Shown here in pieces: positions 1-5,974 of a stretch of DNA of 7,184 nt (positions are counted from its first letter, which is position 1; each line of letters begins with the position of its first letter). Position numbers and translations under genes: made by a program. This DNA is from an archaeon. GTDB taxonomy: Archaea > Thermoproteota > Nitrososphaeria_A > Caldarchaeales > Wolframiiraptoraceae. The DNA lies in NCBI GenBank assembly GCA_029258815.1, contig JAPDJZ010000008.1:1-7184 (forward strand), in the 5' to 3' direction. The notes beneath the pieces are model-generated. The model saw nothing but the letters and a program-made list of their open reading frames with translations. It did no database searches and was not told the origin of the DNA.

Positions 1-584
1 TCGACTCATATCCACATGAATTAAGCGGCGGAATGCAGCAGAGAATAGTGATAGCCATAGCCCTGGCCTGCTCGCCCGTCTTGCTTCTCGCCGATGAGCC
101 GACCACGAGCCTAGATGTGACGGTTCAAGCTCAGATAATCGACCTGATCATGAGGCTGAAGAAAAGGCTTGGGACATCAATCATCTACATCACTCACGAT
201 ATGGGAGTCATAGCTGAGATAAGCGACAGGGTCGCCGTCATGTATGCTGGAAACGTGGTGGAAGTCGCCCCAGTCAAGGAGCTTTTCAAAAACCCGCTTC
301 ACCCATACACGAAGGCTCTCCTGGAGTCTATTCCGAGGCCAGGCTCCTCCTTCAAGTCCATTCCAGGAATCGTTCCAAATCTCGTAAACCCTCCGAGCGG
401 GTGCAGGTTCCATCCGAGATGCCCTTATGCGAAGGAGGCTTGCAGCCATGAGGTTCCTGAGCTTGTTAGGGTGTCTGAAGATCATTATGTAGCATGCCTG
501 CTTTATGGTGGTGAGAATAGTGGGGAACATAGTGGTCACGGTGGACCTGAGGAAATACTTCCCGATAAGAGGCGGGGTCTTTAG
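1..584 (+). CDS. dppD: Peptide/nickel ABC importer ATPase, DppD/OppD-like (5' end missing)
   Basis: This is the C-terminal part of a cytoplasmic ATPase that powers uptake of peptides (or nickel or sugars; the class is broad). The frame is open from base 3 and begins inside the ABC signature region (HELSGGMQQR), so the Walker A half lies outside the window. Visible next are Walker B with its catalytic Glu (LLLADEPTTSLD, about bases 81-116), the H-loop (YITHD, about 183-197), the oligopeptide-transporter tail NPLHPYTKAL, and a four-cysteine motif (CRFHPRC, then two more Cys, ending VACLLY at about 506). In this family that motif binds a [4Fe-4S] cluster. After VACLLY, where relatives usually stop, the frame runs 25 more Gly/Glu-rich codons over the start of the next gene, so this tail is probably not a conserved part of the protein. 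Sure of the family; substrate unknown. Confidence 0.93.
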   Translation, partial: DSYPHELSGGMQQRIVIAIALACSPVLLLADEPTTSLDVTVQAQIIDLIMRLKKRLGTSIIYITHDMGVIAEISDRVAVMYAGNVVEVAPVKELFKNPLHPYTKALLESIPRPGSSFKSIPGIVPNLVNPPSGCRFHPRCPYAKEACSHEVPELVRVSEDHYVACLLYGGENSGEHSGHGGPEEILPDKRRGL

Positions 585-1533
585 CAGGAAGATAGGCGAG
601 GTCAAAGCCGTAGACGGCGTAACCTTAGCGATAAGAGAAGGAGAAACCTTCGGCCTCGTCGGTGAATCCGGTTGCGGTAAGACTACCTTCGGGAAGACCG
701 TCATAAGGCTTCTCGACCCAGACTCAGGAAAGATATTCTTCGACCCCGAGGGCTCTCTCCCAAACGATCCTCAGAACGAGGGGAATGCAAGCGATCACGA
801 AATCACAAGCGTTAAGGGAGGGCGGCTGAAGTCCCTAAGAAGATACATGCAGATAGTCTATCAGAATCCATCGACATCTCTTAACCCAAGGATGCTCGTG
901 AAGGATATCGTCGCCGAGCCCTTGATAGTTCAAGGAATCTGCGGTGGGAGGGAGGCTGAGGAGCGGGTTCTAGAAATGCTTAGAAGAGTTGGTCTCTCTC
1001 GAGAGCACCTATACAGGTATCCGCATGAGTTCAGTGGAGGCCAGAAGCAGCGGATAGCGATCGCGAGAGCCCTGATAACGCATCCTAAGTTCGTGGTCCT
1101 AGACGAGCCGACGTCCTCCGTAGACGTCTCGGTCAGGGCGTCCCTGATAAGATTGTTCAAGGATCTCCAGAAGCGGATGGGGCTGACCTACCTCTTCATA
1201 AGCCACGACCTCTCGATAATCGAGGCGATAAGCGATAGGGTCGCCGTCATGTATCTCGGCAAGATCGTCGAGCTAGCCGAGCCCGGGGAGCTCTTCAAGA
1301 ACCCCCTCCACCCATATACCCAAGCCCTATTCTCCGCGATACCGATACCGGATCCCGAGACTAAGCGGAAGAGGATAATCCTCCAGGGAGAGCCCCCGAG
1401 CCCAGCCAATCCGCCTAGCGGGTGCAGGTTCCACCCGAGATGCTCCTATGCGAGGGATGTCTGCGGCCGGGAGGAGCCGAAGCTCGTGGAGGTTAGGCCA
1501 GGCCACCTAGTAGCGTGTCACCTCTACGCCTAG
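505..1533 (+). CDS. dppF: Peptide/nickel ABC importer ATPase, DppF/OppF-like
   Basis: This is the second ATPase of the importer and forms a heterodimer with the DppD-like subunit under the membrane permeases. Numbered from ATG 505 (342 codons): LRKYFPIRGG near 15-24, Walker A GESGCGKTT 53-61, Q-loop Gln120 in YQNPSTSLNP, signature FSGGQKQR 176-183, Walker B VVLDEP 197-202, H-loop His234, NPLHPYT 266-272, and cysteines 307, 313, 320 and 338 as in [4Fe-4S]-binding family members. Length is normal. A polar loop at about 82-108 (rich in Asn, Asp, Glu) is longer than usual between Walker A and the Q-loop. The start is uncertain: ATG 505 is the longest form, but GTG 520 has a Shine-Dalgarno-like GGTGGTGAG at 507-515 and still keeps the conserved N-terminus. 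GTG 532 is also possible. The start overlaps the end of dppD, implying an operon with translational coupling. Confidence 0.95.
   Translation: MVVRIVGNIVVTVDLRKYFPIRGGVFSRKIGEVKAVDGVTLAIREGETFGLVGESGCGKTTFGKTVIRLLDPDSGKIFFDPEGSLPNDPQNEGNASDHEITSVKGGRLKSLRRYMQIVYQNPSTSLNPRMLVKDIVAEPLIVQGICGGREAEERVLEMLRRVGLSREHLYRYPHEFSGGQKQRIAIARALITHPKFVVLDEPTSSVDVSVRASLIRLFKDLQKRMGLTYLFISHDLSIIEAISDRVAVMYLGKIVELAEPGELFKNPLHPYTQALFSAIPIPDPETKRKRIILQGEPPSPANPPSGCRFHPRCSYARDVCGREEPKLVEVRPGHLVACHLYA
507..515 (+). promoter_or_regulatory. Shine-Dalgarno-like site for dppF
   Basis: GGTGGTGAG differs at one base within the core of GGAGGTGA, the complement of the archaeal 16S 3' end. It lies inside the dppD tail and four bases ahead of GTG 520, which favours 520 over ATG 505 as the dppF start. 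The bases also encode the extended DppD tail, so a chance match is possible. Confidence 0.4.
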
Positions 1534-1544
1534 AACCCGGCGGT

Positions 1545-1553
1545 TAGATTTAA
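1545..1553 (+). promoter_or_regulatory. Possible TATA box of the DUF116 gene
   Basis: TTAGATTTAAG is the only AT-rich stretch in the 60 bases between dppF and the next gene. A start of transcription about 25 bases downstream (near 1575) would leave a leader of about 20 bases. No clear BRE or Shine-Dalgarno accompanies it, and read-through from dppF cannot be excluded. Confidence 0.35.
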
Positions 1554-1593
1554 GAGCTCTGACAGCCGGTTACCTGCTGGGTCGGGCGGCTCC

Positions 1594-2211
1594 ATGCCCT
1601 ACGGGTTCACCTTCGATCTGAGAGGTCTTCCGAGAAGCTTCTTCGAGGAGCTTGTCAAGCTCGCATACGATTCGAAGATCTACCGCAAAGTGGGTAGAAC
1701 GGCTAGATCCCTCGTGAAGCGATTCAGGGTCGAGGAGCTCACAGGCCTAAACCTAACCGACGCGATCTCCCTCTTTGAGGACTTCCTAGAGATTCAGGCG
1801 GCGAACATTATGAATAGGGGGCGTTTCAGAGCCGCCTCCGGCAGGAAGGTCCTCCTCCTACCCCACTGCGCGCGGAAATACATGGACAATAGATGTAAGG
1901 CCGTCTTCGACCCCTCAATCCCGACCTACAGGTGCGCGGGATGCTCCCCGGACTGCTTAATTAATCAGGCGACGAAGCTCGCTCGGGAGAAGGGATACGA
2001 CGTCTACGTTCTCCCCGGAGGCTCGTGCATACCGAAGATACTCTCGTCGAGATCCTACTCCGCGGTCATAGGGGTGGCGTGCGGAGCTGAGCTGAAGCTC
2101 GGCTACCAGATACTCCAGAAATTCGGGATACCGGGTCAAGCGGTTCCGCTTCTAAAAAACGGCTGCGCAGGCACCTGGTTCGACCTCGAAGAGCTTAGAA
2201 GAATCCTCTAG
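1594..2211 (+). CDS. DUF116 family cysteine-rich protein
   Basis: A 205-residue soluble protein whose C-terminal half matches the DUF116 pattern as I know it: LLLPHCAR (87-94), a Cys cluster CAGCSPDC (114-121), LPGGSC (140-145), a hydrophobic AVIGVACGAEL stretch (157-167) and LLKNGCAG (186-193). Eight cysteines (92, 101, 114, 117, 121, 145, 163, 191) all fall in the C-terminal 115 residues, which suggests metal or iron-sulfur binding. The N-terminal 80 residues are helical and charged, without the membrane segments found in some relatives. The biochemical function of the family is not established to my knowledge. ATG 1594 is the first good start. It follows dppF by 60 bases and ends just before the promoter of the next gene, so it may be a single-gene unit. 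Confidence 0.8.
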   Translation: MPYGFTFDLRGLPRSFFEELVKLAYDSKIYRKVGRTARSLVKRFRVEELTGLNLTDAISLFEDFLEIQAANIMNRGRFRAASGRKVLLLPHCARKYMDNRCKAVFDPSIPTYRCAGCSPDCLINQATKLAREKGYDVYVLPGGSCIPKILSSRSYSAVIGVACGAELKLGYQILQKFGIPGQAVPLLKNGCAGTWFDLEELRRIL

Positions 2212-2221
2212 CTCCCGGGAG
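2212..2221. repeat. Perfect 10-bp palindrome CTCCCGGGAG
   Basis: The palindrome begins on the first base after the DUF116 stop codon and ends seven bases before the TATA box of the DrrA-like gene. Its position suits an upstream operator or activator site, but a 10-bp GC-rich palindrome can also occur by chance. Confidence 0.5.
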
Positions 2222-2222
2222 T

Positions 2223-2235
2223 GAAAGCTTTTATC
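2223..2235 (+). promoter_or_regulatory. BRE/TATA promoter of the ABC export operon
   Basis: GAAAG followed by CTTTTATC (2228-2235) fits an archaeal BRE plus TATA box. Transcription would begin near 2258, giving a leader of only about 8 bases before ATG 2266. This argues against the longer in-frame start GTG 2221, which lies upstream of the box. Confidence 0.55.
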
Positions 2236-2265
2236 GCTCTTGAGCTCCCCTATACCCGCCGAGCT

Positions 2266-3198
2266 ATGCCCGATCCGCTTCTGAAGGTTAGGAATATCTC
2301 GAAAAGATTTGGAGAGCGCTACGCCGTTAGGAGCGTGAGCTTCGAGGTCTCGAGGGGGGAGGTCTTCGGGCTGCTAGGGCCCAACGGAGCCGGCAAGACC
2401 ACCCTACTAAGCGTGATAGCGGGGATAATAGCCCCCGACGAAGGCGAGGTCGCGTTAGACGGCTTGAACCCATCGAGCCCGGAGGCCAGAAGCATGATAG
2501 GATACTCCCCCCAAGAGCCGGTGGTCTACGAGGATCTAACCGGGTTCGAGAACCTGATGTTCTACGCGGGTCTCCACGGCTTAACGGGATCCGAGGCGAG
2601 GCGCAGGTGCAGGGAGCTTCTCGAGCTCATGGGCTTATCCGATTACGCGAACAGGCTCGTGAGAACCTATTCGGGCGGAATGAAGAAGAAGCTCAGCTTC
2701 GCCGCGGCCCTGATCGGGGATCCGGAGCTCCTAATCCTAGACGAGCCCACGACCGGGATGGATCCCGGGGCTAGGAGGGATGTCTGGAGGCTCATAACCG
2801 GGAAGGGGGATAGGGCGGTGATCCTGGCGACCCACTACATGGAGGAGGCGGACGCGCTATCGAATAGGGTCGCGATAATGCATGAGGGCGAGATAGTCGC
2901 CGAGGGCTCGCCCGAGGAGCTCAAGAGAAAGTATGGCCCGAGGGCCGTGATAAGCGTGAAGCTCCTCGAGCATCGGGATGAGGTTCTAGAGCTTCTCAGG
3001 CCCCTAGCCTCGGAGGGCAGGATAGCTCGCGGGGATGGGGAGGTTAGGGTTCACGTCGAGGATCCGGACGAGGCGGCTCCCGGAATAGTCTCGAAGCTTC
3101 TCGAGAGAGGCTATAAGCTCGAGTCCCTCAGGATAGTTAGGCCGACCCTAGAGGACGTATTCCTAAGGCTTACGGGTAGGAGGCTGAGCGGGGAATGA
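2266..3198 (+). CDS. ABC transporter ATPase, DrrA/CcmA-like (export type)
   Basis: A 310-residue cytoplasmic ATPase of the ABC-2 exporter class. From ATG 2266: Walker A GPNGAGKT 38-45, Q-loop Gln83 in SPQEP, signature YSGGM 135-139 followed by KKKLS, Walker B LLILDEP 155-161, D-loop TTGMD, and H-loop His190 in ATHYMEEAD. The C-terminal accessory domain (about 225-310) ends in RPTLEDVFLRLTGRRL, the hallmark tail of the drug/antibiotic and multicopper-export group. A frame extension to GTG 2221 adds 15 residues not matching the family and would start upstream of the promoter, so ATG 2266 is preferred. The stop overlaps the permease start (ATGA at 3195-3198), so the two are co-translated. Cargo cannot be told from sequence: drugs, lipids and peptides are all carried by relatives. 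Confidence 0.95.
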   Translation: MPDPLLKVRNISKRFGERYAVRSVSFEVSRGEVFGLLGPNGAGKTTLLSVIAGIIAPDEGEVALDGLNPSSPEARSMIGYSPQEPVVYEDLTGFENLMFYAGLHGLTGSEARRRCRELLELMGLSDYANRLVRTYSGGMKKKLSFAAALIGDPELLILDEPTTGMDPGARRDVWRLITGKGDRAVILATHYMEEADALSNRVAIMHEGEIVAEGSPEELKRKYGPRAVISVKLLEHRDEVLELLRPLASEGRIARGDGEVRVHVEDPDEAAPGIVSKLLERGYKLESLRIVRPTLEDVFLRLTGRRLSGE

Positions 3199-4489
3199 GG
3201 TGGAGCGCTGTTAAAGCCTTCATGCTCAAGGACTTGAAGACCACCTTCAGGAGCAAGGCCGACGTATTCTGGATATTCGCTTGGCCCGCCATCTGGCTCC
3301 TGCTAACGGCCTTCGTCTTCGTCCCCCCGACCGCGGGCCAGCCCATGACCCTAACCCTAGGCGCCATAAACAACGACGCCTCGAGCCTCCCGGTCAACGG
3401 AACCATGCTGATAGAAATCCTCAACGAGACCACCTACCGGGGGTCAGGCTATTCGACGTCAAGCTCTACGAGAACAAATCCCTAATGCTCGAAGATCTTA
3501 GAAGGGGGAGGATCGACGGAGGGATAATCATACCGGAGGGCTTCGGCGAGAAGCTCATCTTCGGGCAGGCTGGCCTCGAGGTCTACGTCGGAGCGAGAAG
3601 CCCCCAGACGGCGCAGACGACCGAGTACATCCTCAAGGGCTTCATCCAAGAGCTGAACAAGGGGATATCGCTTAGGAAGATCAACGAGACCCTCAAGTAC
3701 ATGAGGCTCGCGGAGAAGTACATCCCGGAGAACGTTTCGGCTTCGATTGCCGGGAACCTAAGCTGGATCGAGTTCGTGAGGGAGTGGATGCTCGGCCTGG
3801 CCTCGCCGATAAACGCGAGCTTCCACGAGGTTAAGCCCAAAGCCCTGCTGGAGCGCCCCTCCATCCTAGGCTGGTACACCTTCGGAGCCCTCGGGATGAG
3901 CATCCTGTACTCGGGGCTCACCGCCGGATCGGTTATGGCGGTTGAGGAGAAGGAGCGCGGAACCCTTAGAAGGCTTCTGGCCTCTCCCGCGACCTCGACC
4001 GACATGCTCGTCGGGAAGACCCTAGCATCCCTGATAGTCCTAGCTCTCATGTCGGCCTTCATGATAATTCTAGGCGTATTCGGGTGCGGGGCTAAGATAA
4101 TCTGGAACCCGCTCAGGGTCGAAGACTGGATCGCCGGCTTCATGATAATCTTAGTCGCCGTGATGATGATAGGCTTGGGGATGCTCTTATCCCTCGCCGC
4201 GAAGACCGTTAGATCGGCGACGAACCTGAGTGTCGTGATAGGCTTGATGCTCGCGTTCATGACGGGAGTCTGGTTCCCGAAGTGGTGGCTTCCCAAGTGG
4301 ACGCAGATCCTAGCTGATAGCTTCCCCGGGGCTTGGGCGATAGACGTGGCCCGCTCGATCCTAGTTTACGAAGCCGAGCTAGCCGAGGTAGCGGGCAGGG
4401 TTCTCGAAGTCCTAGTAGCCGCGATCGCCATCTACCTGCTCGGGGTCCTAGCATATAAGAAGACCCTGAGAAGGTATGCGGAGTCCTAG
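3195..4489 (+). CDS. ABC-2 type permease, frameshifted (partner of the DrrA-like ATPase)
   Basis: Two frames together encode one ABC-2 permease. The first (3195 to about 3440) gives the cytoplasmic N-terminus (VKAFMLKDLKTTFRSK), the first membrane helix (about residues 24-44) and the start of the outer domain, ending in sense at NETTYRG. The second carries on from about 3440 (VRLFDVKLYENK) to 4489. Adding one G to the G run would give 431 residues, a normal length. The outer domain spans about residues 45-235 and carries several N-x-S/T sites. After it come about five more helices and the family motif EEKERGTLRRLLASP (about 3952-3996), which packs against the ATPase. Unrepaired, the first frame stops at 3486-3488 after 96 residues. 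A sequencing or assembly error in the G run is the simplest explanation; a real mutation or slippage is possible. Confidence 0.88.
3437..3446 (+). other. Frameshift site (run of five G) in the permease gene
   Basis: In CCGGGGGTCA the upstream frame reads CGG GGG TCA and then leaves family-like sequence. The downstream frame reads GGG GTC AGG and continues it. The change equals one missing base (or a -1 shift). A run of G (3439-3443) is a common place for base-count errors. Confidence 0.85.
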
Positions 4490-4492
4490 CAT

Positions 4493-4501
4493 CATTAATT
4501 A
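4493..4501 (+). promoter_or_regulatory. TATA-like box of the HD-domain gene
   Basis: CATTAATTA is the only AT-rich stretch in the 36 bases between the permease stop and ATG 4526. Its centre lies about 28 bases upstream of the start codon, the distance expected if transcription begins at or near the start codon (leaderless mRNA). No Shine-Dalgarno site is present. Confidence 0.45.
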
Positions 4502-4525
4502 CCAGCTCCTTCCACTATTCCATCC

Positions 4526-5317
4526 ATGGTATTGGTCTCGCCGACAATCCTGAAGAAGAAGATCGAGGATCACCCGATCCTTGAGAAGGCGCTAAGCCTC
4601 TTAGAGAAGAGCCCGGAGGTTCAGGCTTATCTCAGCATGGCTAACGTCATGGCCGTTCAGAGGCTCCTTTACAACGACCACGGCCCCGTCCACTCCCGGA
4701 TCGTCGCCGGAGCGGCCCTAGAAATGCTCGACATATTCCTCGAGGAGGGCTTCGTCCCATCATCCGTAAGAGACGGGGTCGGGGACGAGGAGGACGCCCG
4801 GCTAATAGTGATGACGGGAGCGTATCTGCACGACATCGGGAACTCCGTCCATAGAACCTACCACCACGTCACCGGAGCGGCTTTGGCCTCGAGGTTCCTG
4901 CCCCGGATCCTCCGCAAGGTCTACCAAGACCCATACAAGGCTTATAGGATCACGCCCGAGATCCTCCACTGCATCCTCTCCCACGACGAGGGGGTTATGG
5001 CCCTAAGCCTCGAGGCGGGGATAGTGAAGGTCGCCGACGGGGTGGACATGGCCGAGGGGAGGGCTAGGATGCCCTACAGGCAGGGTAAATACGATATCCA
5101 CGCTCTCTCGGCTCTCGCCATAAGGAGGGTCGAGATAGCTAAGGGGAAATCAAGCCGGGTCCCGGTGAGGATAATCGTGGACATGGATAACGAGGCGGGG
5201 GTCTTCCAGATAGAGGAGGTTCTCGGAAAGAAGATAGCGACGTCCTCGGTGGCGAGATACGTCGAGGTGGAGGCTCTTCGGAGGGGCGAGCCCTTCAGGG
5301 TCATGCGATTCGGCTGA
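4526..5317 (+). CDS. HD-domain metal-dependent phosphohydrolase
   Basis: A 263-residue soluble protein with an HD-superfamily core. Candidate metal ligands are His52/His56 (DHGPVHSR), the paired His102-Asp103 (YLHDIGNSVH), His109, His113/114, His148 and His153 (ILHCILSHDEG), and Asp171/Asp174 (KVADGVDMAEGRARM). The histidines beyond the basic H...HD...D set may allow a two-metal site. Residues 191-263 form a mixed C-terminal domain (VRIIVDMDNEAGVFQIEEV) that looks like a small alpha/beta fold. Similar stand-alone HD proteins occur in archaea without a known substrate; HD enzymes in general cleave phosphate esters of nucleotides. It follows the permease by 36 bases with its own likely promoter, and converges on rps7 with a 3-base gap. 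Family confident, substrate unknown. Confidence 0.85.
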   Translation: MVLVSPTILKKKIEDHPILEKALSLLEKSPEVQAYLSMANVMAVQRLLYNDHGPVHSRIVAGAALEMLDIFLEEGFVPSSVRDGVGDEEDARLIVMTGAYLHDIGNSVHRTYHHVTGAALASRFLPRILRKVYQDPYKAYRITPEILHCILSHDEGVMALSLEAGIVKVADGVDMAEGRARMPYRQGKYDIHALSALAIRRVEIAKGKSSRVPVRIIVDMDNEAGVFQIEEVLGKKIATSSVARYVEVEALRRGEPFRVMRFG

Positions 5318-5320
5318 ACT

Positions 5321-5926
5321 CTATCTAGACGCTAAAGCGATCCTCTCGAGCTCGTTCTTCTTCTTGATCGCGAAGCTTCCGGCATCGTTCTCGGCCGCCG
5401 CTATTATCTCCTCCGCCAAAGCCTCCTCCGGCGTCTTCCGGCTTCTGAAGCAAGCCTGCCTAGCGCCCTGAGCTAGGTGCCTTAAGGCTAGGTCGAGCCT
5501 CCTCTGCGGCGAGATATCGACAGCCTTGAAGTAGACTATCCCGCCGTAGCTGAGCTTCGTAACGTCCTCCCTCGGAGCCGAGTTCTCTATCGCCCTGACC
5601 AAGACCTGAACCGGGTTCTGCCCGGTTCTGAGATGGATTATCTCGAGGGCGTTCCTAACGATCTTCAGGGCCTTCGTCTTCTTGCCGCCGTTGGGCCCAG
5701 GCCTCATAAACATGTTCGCGAGCCTCTCGACCACGTTCACCTCGGCCTTTCCGAACCTTCTATGCTCATGCCTCCCGCCGCTGTGGGGGATCGGCGTGGG
5801 CTTTAGGCAGATGTACCTCTTCAGCCCCGGATCCCTCACCTCGACCTCGTCCAGCTTCCATCTGCCGAAGAGCTTGAACTTCTCCGCGAGCTCCGGCATC
5901 CGAGCAGCCGCCTCGGCCTCGCTCAT
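5321..5926 (-). CDS. rps7: 30S ribosomal protein uS7 (archaeal type)
   Basis: A 201-residue small-subunit protein that binds the 3' domain of 16S rRNA and helps form the head and the E-site/mRNA exit region. Conserved blocks are KLFGRW (19-24), KPTPIPHSGGRHEHRRFGK (about 42-60), VERLANMFMRPG, NGGKKTKAL, ENSAPREDV, VDISPQRRLDLALRHLAQGAR and the C-terminal SFAIKKKNELERIALASR. The N-terminal extension and length (about 200) are archaeal, longer than bacterial S7 (about 156). ATG 5926 is backed by a GGAG Shine-Dalgarno core five bases upstream and by a TATA box further up. In many archaea rps7 sits beside rps12 and EF-1A; here neither neighbour is present within the window. Confidence 0.98.
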   Translation of the reverse strand: MSEAEAAARMPELAEKFKLFGRWKLDEVEVRDPGLKRYICLKPTPIPHSGGRHEHRRFGKAEVNVVERLANMFMRPGPNGGKKTKALKIVRNALEIIHLRTGQNPVQVLVRAIENSAPREDVTKLSYGGIVYFKAVDISPQRRLDLALRHLAQGARQACFRSRKTPEEALAEEIIAAAENDAGSFAIKKKNELERIALASR

Positions 5927-5927
5927 A

Positions 5928-5935
5928 CTCTCTCC
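5928..5935 (-). promoter_or_regulatory. Shine-Dalgarno site of rps7
   Basis: On the minus strand GGAGAGAG precedes ATG 5926, with the GGAG core five bases from the start codon. It is the clearest ribosome binding site in the window, and fixes the rps7 start. Confidence 0.65.
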
Positions 5936-5958
5936 GCTAAAGGGGGGCCATCTCCCAT

Positions 5959-5968
5959 CTTTTAAACC
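5959..5968 (-). promoter_or_regulatory. TATA box of rps7
   Basis: On the minus strand GGTTTAAAAG lies in the 48-base gap between the globin-like gene stop and rps7. Its centre is about 36 bases from the start codon, so a leader of about 10 bases with the Shine-Dalgarno site is expected. This would let rps7 be transcribed independently of the two genes upstream. Confidence 0.55.
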
Positions 5969-5974
5969 ATGTGC

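Noticed and set aside
177..704. Open frame of 175 codons on the minus strand across the dppD/dppF junction
   Set aside because: Antisense to two clear ABC ATPase genes, with a composition unlike a real protein here and no start signals.
2221..2265. GTG 2221 as the start of the DrrA-like ATPase
   Set aside because: It lies upstream of the likely TATA box and adds 15 residues unlike the family N-terminus; ATG 2266 fits both.
3281..3439. The upstream part of the second permease frame as a separate gene start
   Set aside because: Before about 3440 this frame is Arg/Pro-rich out-of-frame sequence, while the first frame holds the true N-terminus and first membrane helix.
3437..3446. Programmed -1 ribosomal frameshift at the permease G run
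   Set aside because: The heptamer C CGG GGG does not fit the X XXY YYZ slippery pattern, and no obvious downstream stem or pseudoknot was seen; an error or a simple deletion is more likely.
3583..4296. Long open frame (237 codons) on the minus strand opposite the permease
   Set aside because: It lies fully antisense to family-matching membrane sequence and shows no domain; high GC coding regions leave such frames open by chance.
4487..4525. Terminator after the permease
   Set aside because: No T-run or stem is visible; the only notable sequence is the AT-rich box better explained as the HD gene promoter.
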